Below, piece by piece: positions 36,296-46,589 of a stretch of 64,000 nt of DNA; within the stretch, counting starts at the first letter, position 1; every line of letters begins with the position of its first letter. Under the pieces are notes generated by a model. That model saw nothing but the letters and a program-made list of their open reading frames with translations. It had not been told where the DNA came from and ran no database searches. The DNA is taken from assembly GCA_030248135.1 (NCBI GenBank), contig JASANC010003542.1:1-64000 (forward strand), written 5' to 3'. Source of the stretch: Theristus sp. LFF4_11 (Eukaryota; Nematoda; Chromadorea; Monhysterida; Xyalidae). The translations under genes and the position numbers were made by a program.

Positions 36296-38020
36296 CTACT
36301 GCTTCCGCCGTTCGCATTCCACCCGCCATTGATCTTCCAACTGTTCCTGCATCTCGATCACGCCGTTCCGGTACGCATCGAAGCCTTGCCGACGACGCTT
36401 GATCCATTCATCTCGCTCCTCCGTCGACATCGCATCTACTTGTTCTTCCGTTCGACGCTCATCGGCCCATGCGCACAAGAATCTCGCTGCCTTCGACGCA
36501 ACGTGCTCCAGCAGCCAGCAATCCTTCTCCTCGTGATTTCGATGATAGCACAGCAAACATGGTTTCTCGAACAGCAGTGCTCCTCCATGAGCTTTGTCCT
36601 CCTGATGTTCACGAAATTCCTCGTCCGCTGTCTTCCACTCCGCGCTGCTTGTTCCATCCGTCGACGATTCACTCTCCGTTGTCGCTGCGATATTCATTTC
36701 ACGCGCAATCTTGATGCCCAAAGCCTCCATGCTCACGGCATCCATGCTCGATGCTTTCACTTCTTCCACCTGCGCGCTCTGATCGCAGAATTCCTTCGCA
36801 TCAACCACCGCAGCTTCGTCAGGCCTTGGAAACAACGTACTCGAGATCTGATCCAACAGAGCATGCACGCGGTCCAAATAGCGTCGCGAAATCGTAACCT
36901 TCCGCTGCACCTCAGACACATCGTGTTCGTCCCACTCCTCCGGTTCTTCGTCCCACATCTCGAACTGCAGCTGCCTTTCCAAAACTACTCCACCATTGCG
37001 AGCAATTCTGTAATCGGTAAGATATTCACGGCAGATCGGCACTCGCACTGTCGTCATCGTCCGGAAGCGCTGCTCGCCAAAATACTCCTCCGCCGACAAG
37101 AACGTATCGCACTCTGATGGTGACAACTGTCCATTGTGCTCCTTCAGATGCCAACGACACCATTTGAGCACTCGCTTGTTGCTCTGATCAAGTCGCCACC
37201 ACATCGTAACATTCCTATCGTCTCCCGGACGCGGAAACATCGGACCTCGACGAGCGTACGCCACGGCATGTTCAACGGTCTCACGCATGTCCGCCGTAAC
37301 CTTCTGAGGCACTTGTGTCCACCGATAATCTGGCAGATATTTGTCAGCACGCACCGGACCCACATTCAGCTTTCCGTCACGCAAGCGAGTCAACGTTCGG
37401 AAGCACACGTGCGAATGCGTCCGAAACGGCTCACTCTCGTTTTCCGGCACCATCGGGTCTGGGTACTGCAACCAATCGCCCGAATCATCCGTCGTGTATG
37501 CCCATTCGCTCTCTTCTCCATACGGCATCGTTTCGATCGGAATCTGCGGAAACACGCCAAGCACACCATGCGCGTAGAAAATCCTGGGACGCTCGTCATC
37601 CTCGTTCTGCACTTTGCACCAAAACGTGCCCATCGCCACTCGATAACCCTGCGATTCGAAAAATGGTGACACTCGCTGCAACCGTCGGAATCGGCAATCA
37701 CTCGCTTTGTGACCACGATGTCGACAGATCGGACACGCTTTAAACCACCACCACGCCGTACTGCCGCTCTCGTCGTCACCTTCATCCTGCTCCACTCCGA
37801 CCAGCTCCTCGGACCCTCCATGGCCTTCCGTTGCTGCGTTTCCCTCTCTCGTCGATTTCAGGGACCCTCCATGGTCATTCGCTGCTGCCGTCAACGTCTC
37901 TCCACCATCGTTCTGCACTCGCTCTCGCAAGTTGCCATTTTTCGTCTCCTTCGATCGAATCTGCAGCGTCTGCGACTCCACTGTGCCTCCTTTCGCTTCA
38001 TCACGTTCCTGCAACGACAC
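36296..38020 (-). CDS. Retroelement ORF2, 574 residues, two CCHC zinc knuckles
   Basis: Intact frame from ATG to stop. Two CX2CX4HX4C knuckles are visible: CPICRHRGHKASDC near residue 95 and CLLCYHRNHEEKDC near residue 485. Knuckles of this kind bind nucleic acid in retroelement nucleocapsids. The 380 residues between them are acidic and basic mixed, Trp-rich (MWWRLDQSN, KWCRWHLKEH), and unlike any family I recognise. No reverse transcriptase, protease or integrase motif is present. Its position downstream of the gag/pol-like ORF, before the 3' LTR, is where accessory or env genes sit, but no signal peptide or membrane span is visible. Confidence 0.75.
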   Translation of the reverse strand: MSLQERDEAKGGTVESQTLQIRSKETKNGNLRERVQNDGGETLTAAANDHGGSLKSTREGNAATEGHGGSEELVGVEQDEGDDESGSTAWWWFKACPICRHRGHKASDCRFRRLQRVSPFFESQGYRVAMGTFWCKVQNEDDERPRIFYAHGVLGVFPQIPIETMPYGEESEWAYTTDDSGDWLQYPDPMVPENESEPFRTHSHVCFRTLTRLRDGKLNVGPVRADKYLPDYRWTQVPQKVTADMRETVEHAVAYARRGPMFPRPGDDRNVTMWWRLDQSNKRVLKWCRWHLKEHNGQLSPSECDTFLSAEEYFGEQRFRTMTTVRVPICREYLTDYRIARNGGVVLERQLQFEMWDEEPEEWDEHDVSEVQRKVTISRRYLDRVHALLDQISSTLFPRPDEAAVVDAKEFCDQSAQVEEVKASSMDAVSMEALGIKIAREMNIAATTESESSTDGTSSAEWKTADEEFREHQEDKAHGGALLFEKPCLLCYHRNHEEKDCWLLEHVASKAARFLCAWADERRTEEQVDAMSTEERDEWIKRRRQGFDAYRNGVIEMQEQLEDQWRVECERRKQ

Positions 38021-38285
38021 AATAACGTTCCATTTATCTCGCAGAAGTTATCAGTCCATCAGCTTTATTCTTTACACCACTATTGCTGCATTTTTACTAT
38101 TGCAACCACTGTTGCATCCATTTGTTGTATTCAACTGTTGTATCCATTTCCATTGTATTGTTGTAGATTTACGACTGCAGTTGCATGGCATCCATCCTCC
38201 CTCCAAATGATGTCGACCCTTGACATCACACGCAGCTCTTCATGCAACTGCAGTTTTGAAGAAAACAAGAAGAACACGCCCATCA

Positions 38286-38669
38286 TTACAACGTTCCTTT
38301 GAAGTCGGCTGTCCTCCATGACCAAGCGCTCGCACTCACTGCATCACTTCTCGTTTCATCCGACTGCGCCATTTCACACGACGGAACATTCGCCGGCTGC
38401 GTTCTGCTCTCTGACGCTGCAGCGGTCTCCGATTCTCGGTTAATCGGCGCTTCGGGTCGCCGGTGCTCGTCAGCTCCTGTGGCATCGTCCATGTTGTCTG
38501 TGACAACAAGACAATTCAACTTTGCCCATCGCATCATCGTCTTTTGTTGGGGCGGAGTGTCAGTAGCGTCTCCCGGCGCTGAGGTTTCTCCAGAACCGCC
38601 TCGAGGTCTTACGCCGGTGGCTGATCTGACTTGCGCAAACCCAGGCTCCATGCACTGAGCGGTGTACAC
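38286..38669 (-). CDS. Possible small retroelement ORF, 127 residues
   Basis: An open frame between the two long ORFs, Ala/Ser/Thr-rich, with no domain seen. It may be a residual piece of the element's coding region. The neighbouring 38670-40242 has no long frame and contains many ctgttgcactgttg-like words. Confidence 0.3.
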   Translation of the reverse strand: MYTAQCMEPGFAQVRSATGVRPRGGSGETSAPGDATDTPPQQKTMMRWAKLNCLVVTDNMDDATGADEHRRPEAPINRESETAAASESRTQPANVPSCEMAQSDETRSDAVSASAWSWRTADFKGTL

Positions 38670-40242
38670 CTACTCCTGTCAACCCATTTCATGAGATGCG
38701 ACATCTGTTCTCGGGCTCGAAACTGACGTTTTTGCACTCAGCTTTTCATTCTGCCGATCTTTTGAGCTGCGTCACAGGTGATCAGTCTGCTTACGCTCAA
38801 CACTCTCTCAGAGGCCATTCCGCAATCCGTCCAAAAGCCCGCAGCCGAACACACTGACCATCGCTTCGAGGCGGCGTCCACTGACTTCGTTTTCCGGTGT
38901 CGTATTTCTGCGACATGACAACTTCAGTTCGCTGCCCAATAGCTGTCGGATCCTTCAACTTTTTATCTGCGCCGTCGCTGCTCGTTCGTTCAACCAATCT
39001 CCAACGGCGCTCCGCGCTTGGCCTTTCGGATTTCACTTGCGTCCGTCAGAATGATTCCGTTATCCAAGGAATTCGATTCTGGAACAGAAAAGAGCAGATG
39101 AAACCGTGTAGCAGCTGATCGTCATACAGAACAAAGCGATGGACGTAAATCAAACTGTAGGGTCGTATTGAGGCCAAAAAGAAACAAAACGCTGACGTCG
39201 CAGATCTTTTGCTGACAACTTCTTCTGAAAATGCAACCAAGCATCGTCACAACGCAATAAGCTGATCCAGGTGTCTCAGTCGCTCCAAACGATTCTATTC
39301 CCTCTTTACTGCTGCTGTTGATTTCCGCCGCCAACTATCCAGAAGTTGGTAAAACGACATGGAACTCGGTAGCTACTGGATATACCGACTATCCAAGCCC
39401 AGTCAAACAAAACGATTGTGTTGAAACAACAAAACGGCGTCCATTAGCAGCATTTTCATTGACAGCAACGACGAAAACGACTCGCAGCTAATCCTCCTTG
39501 GAACACAGCAGAACCGCATCATTCAGTCATCGCCCACTCAGAAGCACTTTACAGCAGAAGAAAATTCTCGCGGCTTTGTTGTTAACTGATGATAATAACG
39601 AAACTGATGCTTCACTGCGAAACGTTGCCAAACAGACGTGCTCATCGACACTGGCCCTCCATGGCCTTCGTTTCTCCAGCGACAACATCATTTGTAAACG
39701 AAATCCGGTGAAAACAAAACTGTCGTTGCAGATGAAACTGTTGAACTATGAAGATTTGCCAAATTCGCTGATCTGTTGAATTGTATTTTTGAAGCTGTTG
39801 AACCACGTTGATTGAAGCTATAGAATCCTCCAATAAAATCGTACACTGTTGAACCGTTGCACCATAAACAAAATTCCATTGCTCCTCCATGAGCTTTTCG
39901 ATTGTTTCACTGTTGCAAATCCAGGAAAAAGACATGGTACTTGGCAGTCACCGGTTATACCCACTAACCAAGCCCAGTCAAACACAAAATTGATGCTGTA
40001 GCACTGTTGCATTGTTGACTGTAGAACCATTGATTGTTGAACTGTTGCACTGTTGATCTATTGCACTGTTGCTTTGCGTAGAACTGTTGCCAAACTGTTG
40101 AACTGATGCAGGTGATCCATTGAACAAACTGTTGCCATCTCTTTAACGTCTGGTCTCTTCAGTTGCCGCGTTCATGTTAACAAACAAGGTTATGCCACTC
40201 TCGTAAACCATCGTTAGTAGCCCACCGTCGCTCCACCATCAG

Positions 40243-43200
40243 TCAGAAACACGCACAGCCATCCACCGGTCCCCTCTGCTTCCTCGAGCGTTCCTTGACC
40301 GATGGCTCCATCATTTTCGGTTCCTCTTTCGTTCGTTTCCACGGTCGATTCGTGTCATCACATCCACCACTGCGTTGCCGCGTCTCCACCGTTTCGCATT
40401 CGGACTGCTCGCTTCCACTTCCATCGAAAACGAGTTTCCTTTGCAGCAACACGACGCCAGAACAGATCACGGCTGGCGGTGGTGATGGTTGGACTTCAAC
40501 CGTCGCTCCCGTGTCGGTCACGTAGAAGACGGGCTCTTTCTCCATCGGCCGTCGTTTCCATTGTCGTAGGTCCCTCTTCGGTGTCTCCATTATTGTTGGT
40601 GGCCGCAAATCTTGATCTTTATTCCACTTCGCTACGTCCTCCATGACGTCAAACCACCAATACATCTTCAACACTTTGTCTCTTTCGTGGATCGTGTCAC
40701 ATCGCTGCAACAACTCCACTCCTTTTGTTCTGGACAGCACTAATAATTCTCGTCGTCCTTTCATTGTCCAGTAGTGCAGCAAACCACCCATCAGGAAGCA
40801 GCTGTCCATTCCGGTCTTCCATCTGAAGTTTCGTTTGCCGCCTCGTCCTCGTCTCTGGATCCTTTTCGTCAGGTACTGTCGCAGTCGCAACACTGTCACG
40901 CTCTTCCGCTGACTTTCGATCACTTCAGTCAGCGACAGCTGCAACTGCTTTTCACTGTTCCTCATCTTCTCGCCAGACGCCGACACAACACCGACCATCG
41001 CATCGTCATTCTGGCTGAAGTCCGTTTCGTCAGATGTTTTCATTCGTCTCTCGTCAGCATCGGTCACTGGACAGCAATCGTGTGTGCCTGTACCTTCGCT
41101 CTTGATGCAACCCGGCGTCTTGGTGCCACTTTGCTGTTCTTGCGGTCGCGACGATTCCTCGAGCAACATTCGCCAATCGTGATCCTCCATGATCTTTAGA
41201 TGACAAGACTCCATTTCCTTCTTTGCTTGTGCATCCATTTCCTCCAACATGTCCTCGAAGTTTCGTGCGTTCAGACTAGCTACCTCGACTAGCTCGCGTT
41301 TTACGGGTTCTGGCAACCGAAATCCGTTTTCCTCGTCGTTCAGAAACGCCACTTTCGGTCGCACGCTCGCCAGGTACAGCAACCAGTCGTTCACGTCCAC
41401 AACTCCCAGCAATCGTTGCACCATAACCTCCTTCAGTTGTTCTTCACTCAACACCAGTGTCACATCCCTTCCTTGCAGCTTCTCACGCCGCGACTCCAAT
41501 CCCCATCGAACGGCAACACACTTCTGCTCCCACCGATCCATGTCCACTTCGTTTGTTGTCAATGGTCGTGAGAAGGTGTCCGTCACATGCCCTCCATGGC
41601 CATCGAACTGTTGCAACGTGACCGACACTTCGTTCTCCTCCACGGACACTGTCATCACATACGGCTCCATCGTGCTGTCACAGCTTGATGTTTCGCTGCG
41701 GTCCACCATCTCTTCCGTTCGTTCCTCGTCAACTTGCCCGCACACATCCTCAGCGAATTCTGGAGTCGCGTAGCGATGCATCGGAAATCGTTCCGCCGAC
41801 GTCATCCATTGATCTTCGTCCTCGATTGCTAGACGATCTTTGATCTCCTTTGTCATTGCTGGATCCAACTCGACTCCAACGCGGTCCTCCATGACCTCGC
41901 TTTTGTCTAGCTCGGCCACCAGACTCATCTGCTCATTCCAACGAGCTAGTTGCTCCAGCACTTCCAGATGACGTTCGTATGTTGTTGTTGAAACGATGAA
42001 CTGATGATCGCCAACTGTTACTTCGTCCTTCGCATCACTCATCATCCACTCCATCATTCGCGCCAGCTGTCCATCGTCGTTCCTCAATATCGCCGTCCGC
42101 TTCGTGGGCTGCTTTGTGTTGTTAAACATGGCCGATGCAGACACGTCCCTCAACCGAAGCACCGATCGAAACCTCTTTCCGTCAATCTCTAGATCTTCAT
42201 CGCTCGACGTCTCCGTCACCCATCCATCACTTGTTGACTCGATGTCACTCTGCGGGTGCTTCGACGCTTCGCATCCATGCACAGTCTCGTTCAACTCGTC
42301 CTTCGGCACAGATGTTTCCTCGTTGACGGCTGGCTCCGATGGTTCGTCACATTCGTTCACAGACAGCGCTGTACGACGTTCGCTCAAAGACAGCTCTCCA
42401 CTGTGTGCAGGCAGTTTCGGACACGATCTTTCATCCAGCTGCTCTTCCGCTGTCGATGGCTCCTCAGCTGTTCTATTCCTTGCCGCATGTCCTTCTGATC
42501 TACGATCTTGCTCAACATCAACTGCAGTGCTCCGATCCGCGCTGTGAGCTTCGGCACCTCCATGTGCACCTTTCTCTTTAAGCGACACTTCGTTCGTTGC
42601 GTCACACTGCGGCGCGCTGCAATTCAAACTCGTCGACGGCCACACGTCGGTTTCATTCATCAGCGGTTCGATCGGTCCACTGTCCCTTCGGGTCCGTTGA
42701 CTTCCAGACTGTTGAGGCACTGAAGCATCCACTTGTTGTTGTTGTGGCTCTTGAACTTCATCGATCTCCTCGGCTGTCACTGCTATTTCGGTAGACTTCG
42801 TAGCCGCAGCTTCTTCGTCAACCGTGCCGTCGATCTCACCATGCGCACAACATCCGATCTTGTCCATCGTCAACGCTGCTCGCTGCCAGTTGTTCTTCTC
42901 AAACCACTGTCGGCACTTCGTTGTCGTGCTGAAATCCTCGTGTTGATTGTGGATCCATCGTTGACGATCACCATCTCCCTTCTCCGTCAACGCTGGTTCT
43001 TCTGGAAGTCCAGGCATCTCTGCCTTCGACCATGATCTTTGTTCCACTTCGTCATTCGTCCTCTCATCCAGCAACCATTGGATCTCGCTGACACAATCCT
43101 GCACCGACAGCTGTTCGTTGTTCTCCTTCAGTTGTTGTTTCATCCACTCTGGCAAGCCGTTGATCATGTGCGCCACTATCTCATCTCCCACTGATGTTCG

Positions 43201-43653
43201 ATTCAGCATCTTAGCAGCAACTCGACCAAAGAAGTGCACCGCCACTTCATTCCGCCTCATCCTCAACTGTTCGTCCGCCACGTTCCACTTTCTCCGTCGA
43301 GCATCTGGACCATCGCTCCACTGACTCGCCACCTCCATGTGTTTGTCAGTTTGTGCACATCGACTCGTCATCATTTCCCGTTGCGTCTGTCGCTTTGTTT
43401 CCTTCTTTTTGTTTGTGCACATTATCGAACAAGGTGACTCACTGCACAGCTCCATGTCACGAACACTGCACTGATGTCCCTTGGTCGTTGTCACAGTCGT
43501 CTGTGGTCCACAACCACTCAGCTCCACACTCCAATCGTTCGTTCTGATGTTGTGTCCGTTTTCTCCTTCGATCTGCGTTCTCGCTCCGCAGTCCACAACA
43601 GCCGCTGTTCGACTCGCTCCGGTTATCGTCCACTCCAATCGAACACACTCCAT
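40243..43653 (-). CDS. Retroelement ORF1, 1136 residues, gag/pol-like with degenerate catalytic sites
   Basis: Intact 1136-codon frame. Residues 130-200 resemble a capsid (FFGRVAAKML, MINGLPEWMKQQL, QDCVSEIQWLL). Residues 515-640 resemble the late palm/thumb of a Gypsy reverse transcriptase (TTYERHLEVLEQLARW, ELDPAMTKEIKDRLAI), but the expected YxDD is VGDH and the upstream fingers are nearly absent. Residues 664-780 follow an RNase H pattern (FSRPLTTNE, WEQKCVAVRWGLE, LQGRDVTLVL), with both key aspartate positions changed and one glutamate kept. Residues 905-1025 follow the integrase zinc-binding region (GLLHYWTMKGRRELLVL, MYWWFDVMEDVAKW), with the His and Cys ligands mostly lost. A DTGAT near 1047 resembles a protease motif but is misplaced. 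These assignments are by pattern memory and need alignment. Confidence 0.7.
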   Translation of the reverse strand: MECVRLEWTITGASRTAAVVDCGARTQIEGENGHNIRTNDWSVELSGCGPQTTVTTTKGHQCSVRDMELCSESPCSIMCTNKKKETKRQTQREMMTSRCAQTDKHMEVASQWSDGPDARRRKWNVADEQLRMRRNEVAVHFFGRVAAKMLNRTSVGDEIVAHMINGLPEWMKQQLKENNEQLSVQDCVSEIQWLLDERTNDEVEQRSWSKAEMPGLPEEPALTEKGDGDRQRWIHNQHEDFSTTTKCRQWFEKNNWQRAALTMDKIGCCAHGEIDGTVDEEAAATKSTEIAVTAEEIDEVQEPQQQQVDASVPQQSGSQRTRRDSGPIEPLMNETDVWPSTSLNCSAPQCDATNEVSLKEKGAHGGAEAHSADRSTAVDVEQDRRSEGHAARNRTAEEPSTAEEQLDERSCPKLPAHSGELSLSERRTALSVNECDEPSEPAVNEETSVPKDELNETVHGCEASKHPQSDIESTSDGWVTETSSDEDLEIDGKRFRSVLRLRDVSASAMFNNTKQPTKRTAILRNDDGQLARMMEWMMSDAKDEVTVGDHQFIVSTTTYERHLEVLEQLARWNEQMSLVAELDKSEVMEDRVGVELDPAMTKEIKDRLAIEDEDQWMTSAERFPMHRYATPEFAEDVCGQVDEERTEEMVDRSETSSCDSTMEPYVMTVSVEENEVSVTLQQFDGHGGHVTDTFSRPLTTNEVDMDRWEQKCVAVRWGLESRREKLQGRDVTLVLSEEQLKEVMVQRLLGVVDVNDWLLYLASVRPKVAFLNDEENGFRLPEPVKRELVEVASLNARNFEDMLEEMDAQAKKEMESCHLKIMEDHDWRMLLEESSRPQEQQSGTKTPGCIKSEGTGTHDCCPVTDADERRMKTSDETDFSQNDDAMVGVVSASGEKMRNSEKQLQLSLTEVIESQRKSVTVLRLRQYLTKRIQRRGRGGKRNFRWKTGMDSCFLMGGLLHYWTMKGRRELLVLSRTKGVELLQRCDTIHERDKVLKMYWWFDVMEDVAKWNKDQDLRPPTIMETPKRDLRQWKRRPMEKEPVFYVTDTGATVEVQPSPPPAVICSGVVLLQRKLVFDGSGSEQSECETVETRQRSGGCDDTNRPWKRTKEEPKMMEPSVKERSRKQRGPVDGCACF

Positions 43654-43789
43654 TGTCGTCCACAGCTTCGATCGAAATCAAAAATCGAATCGACAACCAG
43701 CACCACAATCTCACGTCACTGCCGCTGTTTACTTCGTTACCGCTTCGCTCAGTTCGTTTCAGTCCAACCGCAACACCACTCGATCGAAT

Positions 43790-44540
43790 CAATCCAAATC
43801 GGTTGTGACTTTGATCGAACAGAAGTCGAATCGATTGATGCTTCGATTGATCAGACGTCGAACCGACGCTTCGATCGTAACAGCGGTCGTATCGATCGTT
43901 CCGGAGATCACTGATGCTTTGATCGATCTGATGTCGAATCGATCTGATCGCTCTCCCTGCAGACTCTCTCGCTCTTTTGGTGCAGACGTTCACAACACAA
44001 CCGAACCAAACAGCAGCCGTCGCAACACACAGCGGTCCACTCGAACACTTCGATCGTTTCGACGTTGCACCAATCACTGCAGATCCGCAGATCGTCTGTT
44101 GCTTCGATCGTGCAGAAGTCGATCCGATCACTGAAGTCGCGGCGCAGATCACGGACACTCGACACGCTTCGATCTTTCGCGGACAAACAGCCACCGTCTC
44201 ACTCACTGTCGTCGTTGGGTGTCTTTTAGGATTCACACCCTCACAACCGTCCAACTTTTGTGCGAACAATCGACGATCACACTAGCAGCACGCACACAAT
44301 CGATCACTTCAGCAGACGTTCGTCGTTTCACACACAGCTGATCCTCCAGTCGATTGCTGCTTTGATCGAACTGAAGTAGCACTGCAGGTCACTGAAGCTC
44401 CACTTGTCACTGCTGCTTCGATCGAACTGATGTTGAATCGATCTTTCCACGGACGCTTCGATCGATTGATGTCGTATCGATCTTTCCAAAATCAATCGTC
44501 GCTTTGATCGAACTGATGTCGAATCGATCACTGAAGCTAT
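43790..44540. repeat. Leader repeats of the retroelement (gatcgaactgatgtcg type)
   Basis: The words gcttcgatcgaactgatg and tcgaatcgatcactgaag, with variants, recur at least seven times: near 43811, 43918, 44102, 44361, 44403, 44455 and 44501. The array lies between the 5' LTR and ORF1. The unit is rich in TCGATC and self-complementary, so the RNA could form repeated hairpins. Confidence 0.65.
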
Positions 44541-45088
44541 CGTCGTCGTCGTTGTTCAAGCACACAAAGTCGGATCGTCGTCACACACAATTGTCGTGGT
44601 TGGGTGTTCACTTGGATTCTCGGCACAACAAACAAACAAAACGAAGCAAAAATTCGATTAAAAAAACCAGCTAAAGTGAAACACACGCCGAGAAATCCAA
44701 AAACTCACTGCACCCAACTCACTATTCTTTTACTCCAGTAAGGCGTCCAACTCCACTCTAGCTGCGGTCCTCCATGACCTCGAGCAGCGCCGGAAGAACA
44801 CAGATGATTTGAACTCCGCTCCACTCTAGCTGCGGTCCTCCATGACCATTCGAGCAGCGCTGGAATTCCAAATTGTAGAGTCGTTCCTCTCGACGGATGC
44901 TCCAAGGTCTCGACTCGCTCCTTTCTCCTTTTTCGGCCGACGTTCCAATCCTGATGCTTCGATTGTTCAGAAGTTGATTACAGGAGCACCAAGCTAACCG
45001 CGGTCCTCCATGACCATTCGGGCGGCGCAAGAGCTCAACTGTACGGACGCTCCAAAGTCTCGACTCGCTCCTATCCTGTCCAGCCGGC

Positions 45089-45109
45089 GTTCGATCGGCG
45101 GGACCTCCA
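45089..45109 (-). other. Candidate primer-binding site
   Basis: In element sense the sequence one base after the 5' LTR is TGGAGGTCCCGCC followed by GATCGAAC. It starts with TGG, as sites complementary to a tRNA 3' CCA do. The complement resembles a tRNA end (GTTCGATC...CCA), but the T-loop spacing is off by about three bases, so the match may be limited to the first dozen positions. Confidence 0.4.
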
Positions 45110-45110
45110 C

Positions 45111-45630
45111 TGAAATGTCCTCCCCTGGTGTAATGGATCACTCGCACTAAGGACGTTTGACCTCCACGCTCCAAGTCCCCGGCCTCGAGCGCCGATGTGG
45201 GGATCTGCACGCTCGGCTGCGCTGTCGAGACTGAGTTAAAGGAAATTAGCAAGTTAATTATTTAGGGTTTGGTTGTCAAAGTGCGTTGCGTGTTGTGTTT
45301 GTGTCTCAACTGTTAATCCGCAATTCTCTCTCTTTTCTCTTCTCTTCTTTTATTCGTCGTTAGCCACTCACACACAATAAAACGGTCTGAGTTACCGAAG
45401 CAGAAGATAGCACAAAGACAGTAGTAAGACGAAAATAGCAGAGTTAGCAGAGTGGCCCAGAACAGAACAGAAACAACGCCTTTATGCGCAACCGTAACCA
45501 ATGGTAAGAAAGTAGTTGACCACTTAATAAAAGAGTAGCCAAGCCATTCGCAAGTGCTCCACAACACGCCCCATCAACCACACAGTTCACAGTAGCCGAG
45601 ATTGTGTTGAGGTTATAATAGGACATTACA
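45111..45630 (-). repeat. 5' LTR of the retroelement
   Basis: Partner of 34755-35274, same 520-bp length and same termini. TTTA follows directly at 45631, matching the TTTA before 34755. Confidence 0.92.
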
Positions 45631-45774
45631 TTTATCCGTAATATAAAGCTGCGCGTTAAGCACAATGACAACCAAAATACGTGTAAAAGATGAATTGAAG
45701 AAATGTAGTGGTGGCAGTGAATGATGTGAAAAAGGAATACATTTGGGGGCATTTTTTTAAAACAACGACAATAA

Positions 45775-45875
45775 AAAAAAACCCCCTGTTTTGTGTGAAA
45801 ACCCCCCCCCGCGGCCCCCCACAAAAAAATAAAAAATTTAAATGGGGGGCGGGGGGGAAGGCGGGGGGGAAGTGC
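45775..45875. repeat. Opposed C-run and G-run patch
   Basis: Runs of C (around 45802-45822) face runs of G (45843-45872) across about 20 bp of A/T. A large hairpin, or poor base calling, is possible. Similar in kind to 1408-1600. Confidence 0.55.
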
Positions 45876-46589
45876 AGCTATTAAATTCATAGCGTTCATC
45901 TCTGTTTGTGGGTGTTGCAGTGAAAGACTACAAAACACTCTTTAAAGTTAGGGATTCAAAAGAACCGGTTGTAAGCGGTTTGTTGTTAGAACTTCGTTGG
46001 ATTCGATTATTCATTTCGGTGGAACAATCTTATCAACTGCAATAAGATCAATTATCACTCACTGCTCAGCATTCATTAACAGACATGTACATTGTAAATA
46101 ACATTTCACACGTAAACATACATTTTATGTGATACATATACGTGACTTGTATGTGTATATAGCATAAGACCAGCACATGCAAGCATGATTTTAATGAATG
46201 ACGCATAAAAACAAGCGCTTGCAAAACAACAGTTTATGAAGTCACGTTTTCAAGTTGCACACCTCCTCACTTTTTTGTGCTTGCACGGTTGCATTAAGTA
46301 GATATTGTATCTCTTCGCTTTCACATTTAGGAATTTAAGGTTGCTGTTTCTTGCTGATACATATATGAACACATTGATGAGAGCACTTGTAAATATGACA
46401 TTCAAACCATTACATGTACTGATTTTATTGATTGATTAATTAACTTACAAAAATTGATTAACTTACAAAAAATTGAGTGCTAGTTTTTTATGCAGGGAGA
46501 ACGACCTTAGACTAGGAGTTAATCGTGTTTGCCTTGTCAAACTTCATTCGCTTTTTGTTTTGTACTTTATGAACAAAATATATGATTTG

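Larger units (their letters stand above)
34755..45630 (-). mobile_element. Complete LTR retroelement, Ty3/Gypsy-related, pol-degenerate
   Basis: Two 520-bp LTRs bound a 9.8-kb interior, and the element reads on the minus strand. It is flanked by the 4-bp target duplication TTTA (34751-34754 and 45631-45634). The LTR ends are TGTAATGT...ACATTTCA. A purine-rich tract abuts the 3' LTR, and a TGG-starting primer-site candidate lies one base after the 5' LTR. Two long ORFs are open (1136 and 574 codons). The first shows a Gypsy-like capsid and pol scaffold, but its catalytic motifs are substituted. It is therefore probably mobilised in trans if at all. The LTRs differ at about 8 of 520 positions, so insertion was fairly recent. 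Confidence 0.88.

Noticed and set aside
36029..37117. 362-codon plus-strand ORF within the retroelement
   Set aside because: It is antisense to the knuckle-containing ORF2 and has no domain; the shadow of a long GC-biased frame explains it.
43457..44269. 270-codon minus-strand ORF in the retroelement leader
   Set aside because: It is built from the TCGATC-rich leader repeats and overlaps the start of ORF1 in another frame; no domain is visible.
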